Positions 8,648-15,173 of a DNA stretch of 42,017 nucleotides are shown piece after piece. The DNA is from a virus. The notes below the pieces were generated by a model that saw only the letters and a program-made list of their open reading frames with translations, was not told where the DNA came from and did no database searches. Position numbers and translations under genes: made by a program. The stretch covers positions 1 through 42,017 of IMG/VR virus record IMGVR_UViG_3300020152_000014. One strand, written 5' to 3'. The first letter of the stretch is position 1, and each line of letters opens with the position of its first letter.

Positions 8648-8745
8648 TGATCGTTCCTTGTGTGGGGATCGCGGCGCAGCCTAAGCGCGCTGGGGTCATA
8701 TGCCGGGGGTGTTCGGCTTGGCTGGCCGCGAAGGGGGAAAGGTGG

Positions 8746-9030
8746 TTAGGAGCCCGTCCAGAGCGCTTCGTTGCGCGCTTGGGCGGGGCCTCGAATGATC
8801 TGCTCGGGATACTGAAAGCGCTCGTCGCCGGGCGGGAGCCCGCTGTCGTCATGCTCTTTCTTGCAGAGCGCGTAGGCAACGGCGTAGGCGGTTTCGAAGT
8901 TGTCGAACTCGCCGCGCTGGGTGCTGAAGCCTGTCGAGCCGCTGCTCGTGGCGCGGTCGTACTCCGCGTCATAACGCGTCACGACGTACCGCGTGACCGG
9001 GCGAACCCGGTAGCTGATCTGCTTATCCAT
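8746..9030 (-). CDS. Hypothetical protein, 94 aa
   Basis: Starts ATG 9030 (MDKQISYRVRPVTRY) with GAGG nine bases upstream; an upstream TTG at 9045 is less likely. Mixed beta then helical content (DNFETAYAVAYALCKKEHD). It sits alone between a structured 318-base gap and the structural genes. Function not recognised. Confidence 0.6.
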   Translation of the reverse strand: MDKQISYRVRPVTRYVVTRYDAEYDRATSSGSTGFSTQRGEFDNFETAYAVAYALCKKEHDDSGLPPGDERFQYPEQIIRGPAQARNEALWTGS

Positions 9031-9348
9031 GGTGATGATCCTCAACCCCCGCAGGGGCTAGGTGGACGCCCGAGGGCGGCAACGGCGTTGGCCGTGCTGG
9101 TGCGCCAGAGGCCCGCCCCTCGGGACGGCTACGGCGGCTGAATCTAGGAGCGAACTTCCCGCCCTTGAGCCGGAATACTACGTAACCAACCGAACGGCTT
9201 GTGATCCATAAGGGCGGGCATTTCCCCGGCGTTCGCTACACCGGGGGAAAGGAGATCGGCTGGCTTGGCTCGGAATCTCGAAGGTCGGCGCAACGCGCGA
9301 CCGCTAGCGATAGTCCCCCAGGTCGAGGACGCACACAAGGGGTTGTGG
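9031..9348. promoter_or_regulatory. Structured gap before the late structural genes
   Basis: No convincing gene. It holds CCCC-TGC-GGGG just upstream of the 9030 start, an imperfect long inverted repeat CCCGAGGGCGG near 9069 with its partner at about 9112-9123, the odd palindrome CAACGGCGTTG inside that loop, and a perfect 9-bp inverted repeat CCCGCCCTT (9158-9166) with AAGGGCGGG (9210-9218). The spacer of the last repeat includes TACGTA and is AT-richer than its surroundings. Lying between the replication and structural blocks, it is a good candidate for a terminator plus late promoter or antitermination site. Those roles are inferred. Confidence 0.4.
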
Positions 9349-9570
9349 CTACGCTTGTGTGGACAGATTGTCGCGGGCCGCCCGCTTGCCCGAGTGCCTA
9401 CGCCGCTGCGCCGTCGCTCTGTGGTTCTGGCGGGCTGCTACGCCGATTTCGCCATCCTCCACCACGAACGCGATATCGTGCACCAGGTCGCAGTGGCAGC
9501 AGGCCCAGCGCGTGACCTCACCCGGCGTCACTGTGAAGCCCTCACCGTCGATCCGTTGCTTGTAGCGCAA
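9349..9570 (-). CDS. Small Cys-containing protein, 73 aa
   Basis: TTG start at 9570 chosen because GGAGGA lies five bases upstream; the later GTG at about 9549 is the alternative. The middle WACCHCDLVHDIAFVVEDGEIG matches a small protein type common in proteobacterial phages (CCxC, LVH, VxDG pattern followed by NHRAT). A metal-binding site is possible. It overlaps the end of the previous gene by 29 bases. Function unknown. Confidence 0.65.
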   Translation of the reverse strand: MRYKQRIDGEGFTVTPGEVTRWACCHCDLVHDIAFVVEDGEIGVAARQNHRATAQRRRHSGKRAARDNLSTQA

Positions 9571-9802
9571 GCTGGTCCTCCATGTACCCCTTGGCGCAGG
9601 CCAGGCAGTCCTCATAGTCGGGGTCGGCCGGCTGGGGCTCGGCCTGCATGTAGGGCATCGACACCGGACGCCTCAGCGCGATGATCTTGTCGTGGCTTTC
9701 CCGCTCCGACCGCATCTCGCGGCCAAGGTGGTCGATCACATCCAGCAGCTCCTCGCGGGAAAGATCTTCGATTGGGCGCCCCATCCACCTATGGCCTCGC
9801 AT
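9542..9802 (-). CDS. Hypothetical protein, 86 aa
   Basis: Starts ATG 9802 in a TGATG overlap. The N-terminus MRGHRWMGRPIEDLSREEL leads into a helix, then ESHDKIIALRRPV, and an acidic DPDYEDCLACAK segment with a CxxC pair. No family recognised. Part of the leftward small-gene run after the replication block. Confidence 0.65.
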   Translation of the reverse strand: MRGHRWMGRPIEDLSREELLDVIDHLGREMRSERESHDKIIALRRPVSMPYMQAEPQPADPDYEDCLACAKGYMEDQLALQATDRR

Positions 9803-10056
9803 CACCGCGCCCCCTCACCGCGCGTCAGGGCTTCGTATTCGCCCTCCCGCATGACCAAAACACGGTTGGCCATTTGCCCTATGACTTCGAGCTGCCTGTT
9901 GACGAGCGTAAGCCTGTCGGCGGCGGTCATTGCCACGCTCTCGGCTACATCAACGGCCTCGTAGGCAACCTTGGCGATCTGGCTGACGCTGACGTTTATG
10001 TCGTCGCAGAACAGCCAGCGCTTAAACGCGTCTTCAATCACACCCTCCGGCCCCAT
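9802..10056 (-). CDS. Hypothetical protein, 84 aa
   Basis: Starts ATG 10056 (MGPEGVIEDAFKRWLFCD) with AAGGAGG seven bases upstream and TGATG coupling to the previous gene. Strongly helical (VAYEAVDVAESVAMTAADR, LVNRQLEVIGQMANRVLVM). No motif recognised. Confidence 0.65.
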   Translation of the reverse strand: MGPEGVIEDAFKRWLFCDDINVSVSQIAKVAYEAVDVAESVAMTAADRLTLVNRQLEVIGQMANRVLVMREGEYEALTRGEGAR

Positions 10057-10673
10057 CACCACACCTCCTTGCCGCACACGGGAAACGACGCCGGGTCCTG
10101 CGGCCTAAGCCTACCGACGCTGCGCTTAGCGTAGTCCACCAGACGCCACGCCTCGGCCAAGTCCTCGCTGGCATAGCGCACGCAGGCGGCTTGCGCCCGG
10201 TCGTTCCGCTCGCCGGTCAGGCGCTCGACAGTATCCCTCCAGCGGGAGAGAAGCGCCGCGCTCGGCTCCAGCAGTGCGATGAGCAACGCAGACGACCGAA
10301 CGCCCGTCTTTTCTAGCACTTTCGCCAAGTCCATGCTAGCATCAATCATGGCGTCGGTGATGTTCTGGCCGATGGTCGTAGTATCCACGCGGTCATAACT
10401 TGCCTCGGCCTTCAATGCGCCAGATGCGGTCGCCGCCAGTTCTTCGAGACGGCGAACCGCGTCATGCGCCTGCTGGCTGAGCGCATCACGGGACAGGAGC
10501 AGATCGAACACGTCGAGCCGCTTGGCCCCGGCGAGCGTGCCGTTGGTGTTCCGGGTCACGCGCACGTCCGTCTGTTGCGACAGGCGCTCGGCTTCCGCCC
10601 TGCCCTCGGCAAGCTCTCTCAGCCGGGCCTTGGCGTCGATGGGATTGGTCGGACGGGGACGGGGCTTAGCCAC
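10056..10673 (-). CDS. Hypothetical helical protein, 205 aa
   Basis: GTG start at 10673 (AKPRPRPTNPIDAKARLREL after the initiator) overlapping the previous gene by 8 bases. Long helices rich in Ala/Arg/Glu (ELAEGRAEAERLSQQTD, AHDAVRRLEELAATASGAL) and a C-terminal ERNDRAQAACVRYASEDLAEA. It could be a coiled-coil accessory factor for replication, but no family is recognised. Confidence 0.65.
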   Translation of the reverse strand: MAKPRPRPTNPIDAKARLRELAEGRAEAERLSQQTDVRVTRNTNGTLAGAKRLDVFDLLLSRDALSQQAHDAVRRLEELAATASGALKAEASYDRVDTTTIGQNITDAMIDASMDLAKVLEKTGVRSSALLIALLEPSAALLSRWRDTVERLTGERNDRAQAACVRYASEDLAEAWRLVDYAKRSVGRLRPQDPASFPVCGKEVW

Positions 10674-10875
10674 GGGCGTACTCCTTGCGGATATCTTTGA
10701 TCTCGGAGGCGGAGAGCGGCCCGCGGTCGTTGGCGACATCGCGCAGCATAGCCAGCGCGAGATCATACTCCCCGCACTGAACGTCGAGGGCCCATCGCCT
10801 CACCGCTGCATCGAGCCTTGCCTCTCGGTCTATGGATTGTGACGAGCCGTCCCGTGCTGGGTTCTGAGGGGTCAT
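10666..10875 (-). CDS. Hypothetical protein, 69 aa, starting inside a boundary repeat
   Basis: ATG 10875 in an ATGA overlap with the initiator gene. Its first residues (MTPQNPARDGSSQS) are encoded by a copy of the dispersed boundary repeat, and closely resemble the start of the 20343 gene (MTSQNKPGTARH). The rest is helical (LDAAVRRWALDVQCGEYDLA) ending SEIKDIRKEYARG. Function unknown. Confidence 0.65.
   Translation of the reverse strand: MTPQNPARDGSSQSIDREARLDAAVRRWALDVQCGEYDLALAMLRDVANDRGPLSASEIKDIRKEYARG
10839..10875 (+). repeat. Boundary repeat copy 1 (core 10844-10852)
   Basis: GTGACGAGCCGTCCCGTGC followed by TGGGTTCTGAGG. One of nine copies of a dispersed element with core GAGCCGTCC. 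This copy covers the first codons of the minus-strand gene starting at 10875. Confidence 0.75.
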
Positions 10876-11810
10876 GCCGCACGCTCCTTCGGTTCGAGGA
10901 TCTTCACGTCCCGGAGATTTCGCAGGGTCCGCAGCTTGTCGTAGGCGTAGCCGTTGCGGGTCTGGATCGCCTCGCCGGTCCATTCCGACGTATCGAGGTA
11001 GGAGCGGGCGAAGGCGTCGGACTGCTCAACGACAACCGCGGTCCGGATTTGCGGGGGGCCGGTCCAGGTGAACGACGGCGCGTCCGCCTTGGGCAGCCAA
11101 TGCTCGTGCAGCGCCCGCTTCAGCCAGCGCTCCATGGCCGGCGCGCCGCAGTCGTCCTTCGGCTCCTTGCCCTCGGCGGCGTAGCGCTTGCAGCAGCCGG
11201 GAAGGGCTTGGCGCGCCTCGGCTGTCAGATCCCTCCACCTCGCCAGCGTGTCGGGCTTGGAGCTGCGGCCGGCGGCGTGGGGGTAGAGCTTCCACGCCTC
11301 CTCGAACAGCGGAGGGTAGCTTTTCGGGGCCTTCGCCTTGGCGACCTTGGGGCGCTTGCCCTGCGGCGCAGGGCGAGGAGCTTTAGCTCCGATACCCTTA
11401 TCTACCTCTAACTCTCTATCTTTATCTGTCCCCGGCAAGTCACTGTTTTCGTTGAGGGTGGGTCGTTTTTCGACCGGTTTATCTTCGGTTTTCGCGGGAG
11501 TTTCGCCGGAATTATCTTCCGTTTTCGCGCCGATAATTCCGAGTTCAGTCGCCGCCCGCTCATTCAGCAGCCTGCCATCGTCCGTGGCGAACAGCTTGCC
11601 CTTCACGATGAGGGCGGCCCGGTGCTTGTTCCACGCGCGGACGCTCAACATGCAGTGGCCAGCCAGCCAGCGGGGCTCATCGGGGATCGCGTCGCCGCGC
11701 GCGTAGATCAGCGACAGGACGGTGATGTAGACCCCCCGCTCCTCGGCGGTCAGGCCGACAGAGCCCTCCAGGAAGTCGCGCGGGTTGAACTTGAACCAGG
11801 GGAGGCTCAC
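10872..11810 (-). CDS. Replication initiator-like protein (DUF1376 / YdaU type, lambda O analogue)
   Basis: 312 aa, starting MSLPWFKFNPRDFLEG. The first about 90 residues are the DUF1376 winged-helix domain (GLTAEERGVYITVLSLIYARG, PRWLAGHCMLSVRAWNKHRAAL), found in phage replication proteins. A low-complexity linker follows with the repeated AKTED unit, encoded by the iteron-like DNA repeats at 11478-11529. The C-terminal part (about 180-312) is a separate domain including FEEAWKLYPHAAGRSSKPD, common in phage proteins that recruit helicase. It should bind the origin and load host helicase. No helicase, helicase loader or polymerase gene was recognised nearby. Confidence 0.75.
   Translation of the reverse strand: MSLPWFKFNPRDFLEGSVGLTAEERGVYITVLSLIYARGDAIPDEPRWLAGHCMLSVRAWNKHRAALIVKGKLFATDDGRLLNERAATELGIIGAKTEDNSGETPAKTEDKPVEKRPTLNENSDLPGTDKDRELEVDKGIGAKAPRPAPQGKRPKVAKAKAPKSYPPLFEEAWKLYPHAAGRSSKPDTLARWRDLTAEARQALPGCCKRYAAEGKEPKDDCGAPAMERWLKRALHEHWLPKADAPSFTWTGPPQIRTAVVVEQSDAFARSYLDTSEWTGEAIQTRNGYAYDKLRTLRNLRDVKILEPKERAA
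11377..11541. other. Candidate replication origin inside the initiator gene
   Basis: Two 19-base direct repeats, 11478-11496 and 11511-11529 (17/19 identical, YTTATCTTCSGTTTTCGCG-like), start 33 bases apart. A perfect 10-bp inverted repeat CGGAATTATC (11507-11516) / GATAATTCCG (11532-11541) brackets the second. TTATCT recurs at 11398, 11422, 11479 and 11512. Next to the repeats, 11391-11460 is a pyrimidine-biased AT-rich tract unlike the GC-rich surroundings, bounded by the palindrome GGAGC-TTTA-GCTCC (11377-11390). Iterons plus an AT-rich unwinding tract inside the linker of an O-like gene is the lambda arrangement. Confidence 0.55.
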
Positions 11811-12409
11811 AGCCCGCCCTCCGGCATCTTCGCGCCCTTGCTGGAGTTGTGCGGGCGACAGAGGAAGCGAAGGTTCTCCAAGTCGTCGGACCCGCCCCGA
11901 CTAAGCGGGACAATATGATCAACCGTCAGGTCCGACACGACCTCGCAGTCACGCTCAGCGCACACATACTGGTGGCCCGCTTCGATCAGGCTGAGCGCAA
12001 GATGATTCCGGCTCTGACCGAACTCGCTTCGCCGCTTCTGGGTCAGCCTGCGCTTTGCGGCCTGAGTATGCCGCTCCAACGTGCGCGCCCGGATAGTCTC
12101 GATGCTGGGGCACTCGCTCCGGAACCACTCCTCAATGTGGCCCTCGGCGAGGCCACGATCCACCCACGCCTCAACCTCAAGCGCGTACTCAAGCTCGGTG
12201 AAGAAATCGACCGTGCTTTGGTTGAGCTCATGGGCGATCAGGGTGCAGATCGCCTTCCAGCTCTGAAACCGGAGAAGCGGACGCCAGTCCACGCCGTAGG
12301 CGTACAGCTCGCTCGTGGCGCCGTTGTAGCCGATGCGCCACGCGCCGTAAGCGTCGGGTCCAAGATCCTCGGAGAAGTCAGCTGGAATGTAGAAGCTGGG
12401 GGCGCTCAC
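11807..12409 (-). CDS. HNH endonuclease family protein
   Basis: 200 aa, GTG start at 12409 in a GTGA overlap. The C-terminal HNH module is clear: CAERDCEVVSDLTVDHIVPL then SRGGSDDLENLRFLCRPHNS, giving the Cys pair, the D-H active centre, the conserved Asn and the second Cys plus His. The N-terminal 110 residues are unusual, Trp/Tyr-rich (YGAWRIGYNGATSELYAYG). Located between the initiator and DnaA-like genes. It may act in replication or packaging, or be a free-standing homing-type nuclease. Confidence 0.8.
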   Translation of the reverse strand: MSAPSFYIPADFSEDLGPDAYGAWRIGYNGATSELYAYGVDWRPLLRFQSWKAICTLIAHELNQSTVDFFTELEYALEVEAWVDRGLAEGHIEEWFRSECPSIETIRARTLERHTQAAKRRLTQKRRSEFGQSRNHLALSLIEAGHQYVCAERDCEVVSDLTVDHIVPLSRGGSDDLENLRFLCRPHNSSKGAKMPEGGL

Positions 12410-12723
12410 CCGGCGAGCCCCTTATCCAGACGCTCCTGGTGGGCCTTCACGCCGTGGATGGCCGTCGTATGGTCCTTCATGCGCAGGCGGCGGGCGATGG
12501 CCGGGTAGCTCATCGTCGTCTCGCGCTTCATGCGCCACATGGCCTCCTGCCGGGGGTGGGAGACAGCGGGCTTGCGCGAGCGCACCAGCATGGCCTCGAC
12601 CGACATGCCGTGCTTTGCCGCCACCTCCCGCAGGATGGCTTTCCAGTGCATCGGGTCGGGACGGACCGGAACGGGGGGCAGGCAGGGCGAGAACGACGCC
12701 GGGCCGCTGAATGAGAGCATCAT
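12406..12723 (-). CDS. DnaA domain IV-like DNA-binding protein
   Basis: 105 aa from ATG 12723, with GAGGGAAG upstream and ATGA coupling. The C-terminal 75 residues match the DNA-binding domain of the bacterial initiator DnaA: an N-terminal helix (LREVAAKHGMSVEAMLVRSR), a basic loop, a long helix (RQEAMWRMKRETTMSYPAIARR) and the signature MKDHTTAIHGVKAHQE, which reads the DnaA box. There is no AAA+ domain. The protein could occupy host or phage DnaA boxes, either to redirect replication or to block host initiation. Confidence 0.8.
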   Translation of the reverse strand: MMLSFSGPASFSPCLPPVPVRPDPMHWKAILREVAAKHGMSVEAMLVRSRKPAVSHPRQEAMWRMKRETTMSYPAIARRLRMKDHTTAIHGVKAHQERLDKGLAG

Positions 12724-13274
12724 GCTTCCCTCTTTGATTGGCGCGCGGCTTCGAGCATCGCGGCGAGCGTGGTGGCTTCGAGCAGCACCCACGGCTTTCC
12801 GTGGTCCTCCCGCATCCAGAGCAGGTCGGAGCCGTCGATCATCCTGAGCTGGGACTTCAGGCCAGAGACCGACGCGTGGCGCTTGCTCTCCACCTTGAAG
12901 ACAGACGGGCCTATCGAGAGGCGAACGTCAGTGGAGAAGGCGGATTCGTTGTTGCGCGTGCCGTGGGCGCCAGAGCCCGCGGTGCGGTAGGCGTTGAAGC
13001 CCTGCCCTTCCGCCCACTTGCAGATCGCACGCTCCTCACCGTCCCCCTTGGCCTTGGTTCCGCGCCTGGAGCAGCGGGACTTCTTCAGGGTGGAGGCGGT
13101 CTGGATCTTGGGCGTGTCGCGCGGATCGGCCTGGTTCTCGGGGCAGTCGGGAGAACAGGTGATCCACGTCAGGGCGCGCTTGCCGATGCCGGCCTTGTGG
13201 TGGTGCTGGGGGGCGTCACACTGCTGGCAGGCAATGGGCTTGCCGAACTCGTCCTTGCGGAGGGAAGGGGTCAT
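12720..13274 (-). CDS. Hjc/VRR-like PD-(D/E)XK nuclease with N-terminal zinc knuckle
   Basis: 184 aa from ATG 13274 in an ATGA overlap. N-terminus: CQQCDAP and later CSPDCP, a likely zinc ribbon. The core contains ERAICKWAEGQGFNAYRTAG, then SGAHGTRNNESAFSTDVRL, then SVFKVESKRHASVSGLKSQ, giving the GSG, D-V and E-x-K pattern of Hjc-type Holliday-junction resolvases and related nucleases. The final segment SDLLWMREDHGKPWVLLEA completes the fold. A branched-DNA resolving role before packaging fits the absence of RuvC- or RusA-like genes. The family call is motif-based. Confidence 0.65.
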   Translation of the reverse strand: MTPSLRKDEFGKPIACQQCDAPQHHHKAGIGKRALTWITCSPDCPENQADPRDTPKIQTASTLKKSRCSRRGTKAKGDGEERAICKWAEGQGFNAYRTAGSGAHGTRNNESAFSTDVRLSIGPSVFKVESKRHASVSGLKSQLRMIDGSDLLWMREDHGKPWVLLEATTLAAMLEAARQSKREA

Positions 13275-13558
13275 TTGCGCCACACCCGCACGCCAAGGTT
13301 CGTGTTGCGCGAGACGTACCAGTCCCTGCCATGGCGATTGCACAGCCGGTTCGAGGCATTGCAGCGCCGACCTTCCGCGCAGCCGAACCACTCACGTTTG
13401 AGCAGCACGCTTGCGCCGGGCGGGGCCACGTAGAGCGCATCAAGCGCAGCAATCATCAGGGCATTGCCGGGGTGCACGCTTCGCGACGGCAGCGGCACGT
13501 CAAGCTCTATAACGAACGCCTCGCTCGCAGAATCTAAGGGGGACGGCTCGGCACTCAT
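13271..13558 (-). CDS. Hypothetical Cys-rich protein, 95 aa
   Basis: ATG 13558 (MSAEPSPLDSASEA) in an ATGA overlap; the first codons come from a boundary repeat copy. The C-terminal part CAEGRRCNASNRLCNRHGRDW has three cysteines and a histidine, suggesting a metal site. No family recognised. It directly precedes the resolvase-like gene. Confidence 0.65.
   Translation of the reverse strand: MSAEPSPLDSASEAFVIELDVPLPSRSVHPGNALMIAALDALYVAPPGASVLLKREWFGCAEGRRCNASNRLCNRHGRDWYVSRNTNLGVRVWRK
13531..13558 (-). repeat. Boundary repeat copy 2 (core 13541-13549)
   Basis: Read on the minus strand: ATGAGTGCCGAGCCGTCCCC followed by CTTAGATTCTG. It forms the start of the 13558 gene and closely matches the plus-strand copy at 24978. 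Confidence 0.7.
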
Positions 13559-13683
13559 GAGCACTTCCCCATGAGTTCCCGCAGAACCTCCTCATGCGTC
13601 TTCTCAGGAAGCTTCCTTGAGGGGACCTGATAGCCAATGTTCCGGGTGTAGAACTGGCGGAGATCGTAGAACCGGGACTTCAC
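13555..13683 (-). CDS. Small hypothetical protein, 42 aa
   Basis: GTG start at 13683 overlaps the previous stop (GTGA) and its own stop overlaps the next ATG (ATGA), so it fits exactly in the coupled chain. Sequence begins VKSRFYDLRQFYTRNIG and ends LRELMGKCS. Highly charged and helical. Function unknown; coupling and codon bias support it as real. Confidence 0.65.
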   Translation of the reverse strand: MKSRFYDLRQFYTRNIGYQVPSRKLPEKTHEEVLRELMGKCS

Positions 13684-13847
13684 TTCCCACCTCGCAGTGC
13701 GTCATGCAGACGCTCTTGCCTGAGGGCCTGCCATGGCCTGACGGGCATGTGACGGGCGCGGGCGTAGTCTTCCTTGCGCTTGAACCAGCGCTGGAAGTCC
13801 CCGTAGGCGCGGTTGGAGCGCCAGGTGTCGAGTAGGCGGGTGATCAT
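13680..13847 (-). CDS. Small basic protein, 55 aa
   Basis: ATG 13847 (MITRLLDTWRSNRAYGD) in an ATGA overlap with the membrane protein gene. Arg/Lys-rich throughout (FQRWFKRKEDYARARHMP), so it may bind nucleic acid. No family recognised. Confidence 0.65.
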   Translation of the reverse strand: MITRLLDTWRSNRAYGDFQRWFKRKEDYARARHMPVRPWQALRQERLHDALRGGK

Positions 13848-14188
13848 GACAGAGCCGCTGCGATCACGACCCACAGCAGCTTGAAGCCGACATGCAGGGC
13901 TTGGTCGATGTTGAAGCCGCGAGCGCCCACCCCGAGTTTACCGGTGCACTTGGCATCATCGATCAGGGCGTGTGCGAGCACCTCCAGCGCGCCCAACCAC
14001 CAGACGCCAGTCAGCATCCAGACAGCCCCGCCGTGCATCAACGCGTGAGCGCCGAGGGCCTGCCACCACGGCACACCGGGGATGGGCATGACCCGGTTCT
14101 TGGCCTTGGCGAGAAAGTCACCCTGCAACGGGTAGTCGCAGACGACGTGCGCCACGATCAGCGCGCCGAACAGTTCCGGTGAGTTCAT
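13844..14188 (-). CDS. DUF3307-like membrane protein, 114 aa
   Basis: Hydrophobic protein with two or three membrane segments (about residues 40-75 and 95-114). It has the DUF3307 pattern: an N-terminal LIVAHVVCDYPLQGDFLAK, a His in the first membrane segment, LAHALIDDAKC, and a late DQALHVGFKLLW. The family is widespread in phages and prophages; its role is unknown, probably in the inner membrane. Confidence 0.75.
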   Translation of the reverse strand: MNSPELFGALIVAHVVCDYPLQGDFLAKAKNRVMPIPGVPWWQALGAHALMHGGAVWMLTGVWWLGALEVLAHALIDDAKCTGKLGVGARGFNIDQALHVGFKLLWVVIAAALS

Positions 14189-14236
14189 AGTCCCCGACTT
14201 CCTTCAGTTCAGACCGACGCCCTGTGGTCTGGCGGC

Positions 14237-14437
14237 TCAGCGCCGCTGGTTTTTCATCCGGCTATGGGTCTCGAAGGCCCACACCTCGATCCGACTCGCC
14301 CCCTCGCCGATCCACCGGAAGAAACGAGCGGTGTGGCCCAGCAACAGGAGGGCGAGGATCTTGGCCTCGCGCGACACGGCTGCGCTCAGCGAGAGCTTCG
14401 AGGCGGGCGGTTCCCGCGCGGGCTTTCTGGAGTTCAT
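14237..14437 (-). CDS. Small hypothetical protein, 66 aa, overlapping the upstream gene
   Basis: Starts MNSRKPAREPPASKL. It has strongly G/C-rich third codon positions to its end, while the competing frame loses this bias past about 14375. Contains a short hydrophobic helix (KILALLLLGHTARFF) with basic flanks, so membrane contact is possible. It shares 176 bases with the upstream gene. Confidence 0.55.
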   Translation of the reverse strand: MNSRKPAREPPASKLSLSAAVSREAKILALLLLGHTARFFRWIGEGASRIEVWAFETHSRMKNQRR

Positions 14438-14714
14438 GTTCCAACCATTCTTCGTAGCTCTGACCGGTCAGGCTCTCGCCAAGCGCCAGCACCAGGGGCC
14501 AGCCCTCCGCGGCGACGACCTTCTCAAGGGTCCTGCTGGACACCACGCCCTGCGAAACGTTCTCGGCCGTCTTGGGATCGACGCCCCAGCGGCGGGCGGT
14601 CACCTTGGCCGGCGCACCGCGCGCCCAGCCTTGAACCACCTCCGCGATGCCGCCGAGGAATTGGGATTTGCGCCCCAAGAAGTCGTCCATCGTCTGCTCC
14701 ATGATGCTGCTCAT
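14262..14714 (-). CDS. Putative helix-turn-helix regulator (CII-like position), up to 150 aa
   Basis: First gene of the leftward operon. Starts at ATG 14714; the internal ATG 14690 has GGAG six bases upstream and may be the true start (142 aa). The core AKVTARRWGVDPKTAENVSQ looks like a helix-turn-helix, followed by EKVVAAEGWPLVLALGESL and a charged helix. The last about 40 residues have poor codon bias because a second gene overlaps. Position at the head of the operon next to the lysogeny switch suggests a transcription regulator. This is inference. Confidence 0.55.
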   Translation of the reverse strand: MSSIMEQTMDDFLGRKSQFLGGIAEVVQGWARGAPAKVTARRWGVDPKTAENVSQGVVSSRTLEKVVAAEGWPLVLALGESLTGQSYEEWLEHELQKARAGTARLEALAERSRVARGQDPRPPVAGPHRSFLPVDRRGGESDRGVGLRDP

Positions 14715-14899
14715 GGACGACGGGCCTTGGAGGGCCGCACGAGATGGAGGTTCGGGGTCGGCGTTTTCAGGAATGCGTTACGGCGGCGGCGAGGCTGGTC
14801 AGAGCCGCGCTGCGAGAGACAGACGAGATCACGCGCGACAAGCTGGTCAGAGCTTCGGCGCGCTACGCAATCGGAGCCCTCGCGGCTCGTTGAGGGGGT

Positions 14900-14933
14900 G
14901 CGGGCGGCGAGCCGATGAGGCTCAGCCGCCCGC
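14900..14933. terminator. Strong GC hairpin
   Basis: GCGGGCGGC-GAGCC, 5-base loop GATGA, GGCTC-A-GCCGCCCGC: a 14-bp stem with one bulged A. No U-tract in either direction. It could be an attenuator in the leftward leader or a protein-binding site. Confidence 0.5.
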
Positions 14934-14935
14934 GT

Positions 14936-14967
14936 CGTCAGGGCGGAGGGGGGGGGAGACCCTGACG
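14936..14967. other. Inverted repeat around a G9 run
   Basis: CGTCAGGG (14936-14943) pairs with CCCTGACG (14960-14967); the 16-base loop carries nine consecutive G (14948-14956). It lies directly beside the 14900 hairpin, so the two together form a structured leader or terminator. Confidence 0.45.
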
Positions 14968-15173
14968 AATGGGAATCTGCGACACGGGGACGCAGAAGCG
15001 TGGCAGTAACAGAGTGTTTACCCGCGCCGGGCGAGTCGGTTTCCCTAACGGCAACAATGGGGATTGCCGTTCCGCCGCATTCCGGCCGCAAATAAGTAAC
15101 CACGTTCAGACACTTGGCGCTCTGGACAACATAGGTGAACGCGCGCTCCACTTCCCTCGTGGAGGGAAAGAGC

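Larger units (their letters stand above)
14715..15173. promoter_or_regulatory. Divergent regulatory gap with two hairpins
   Basis: No convincing gene lies here. It should hold the leftward operon promoter and the rightward promoter for the 15174 gene. Visible structure: a 12-base direct repeat GCTGGTCAGAGC near 14794 and 14841, a long hairpin at 14900-14933, a second inverted repeat at 14936-14967 around nine consecutive G, and an AT-richer stretch near 15090-15130. I could not assign -35/-10 boxes with confidence. Confidence 0.45.

Noticed and set aside
9144-9338. 64-codon minus-strand frame in the structured gap
   Set aside because: Weak TTG start, poor codon bias and overlap with inverted repeats; treated as noncoding.
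12420-12432. TTATCCAGA as a DnaA box in the DnaA-like gene
   Set aside because: A single 8/9 match in coding sequence with no partner boxes; not enough to call.
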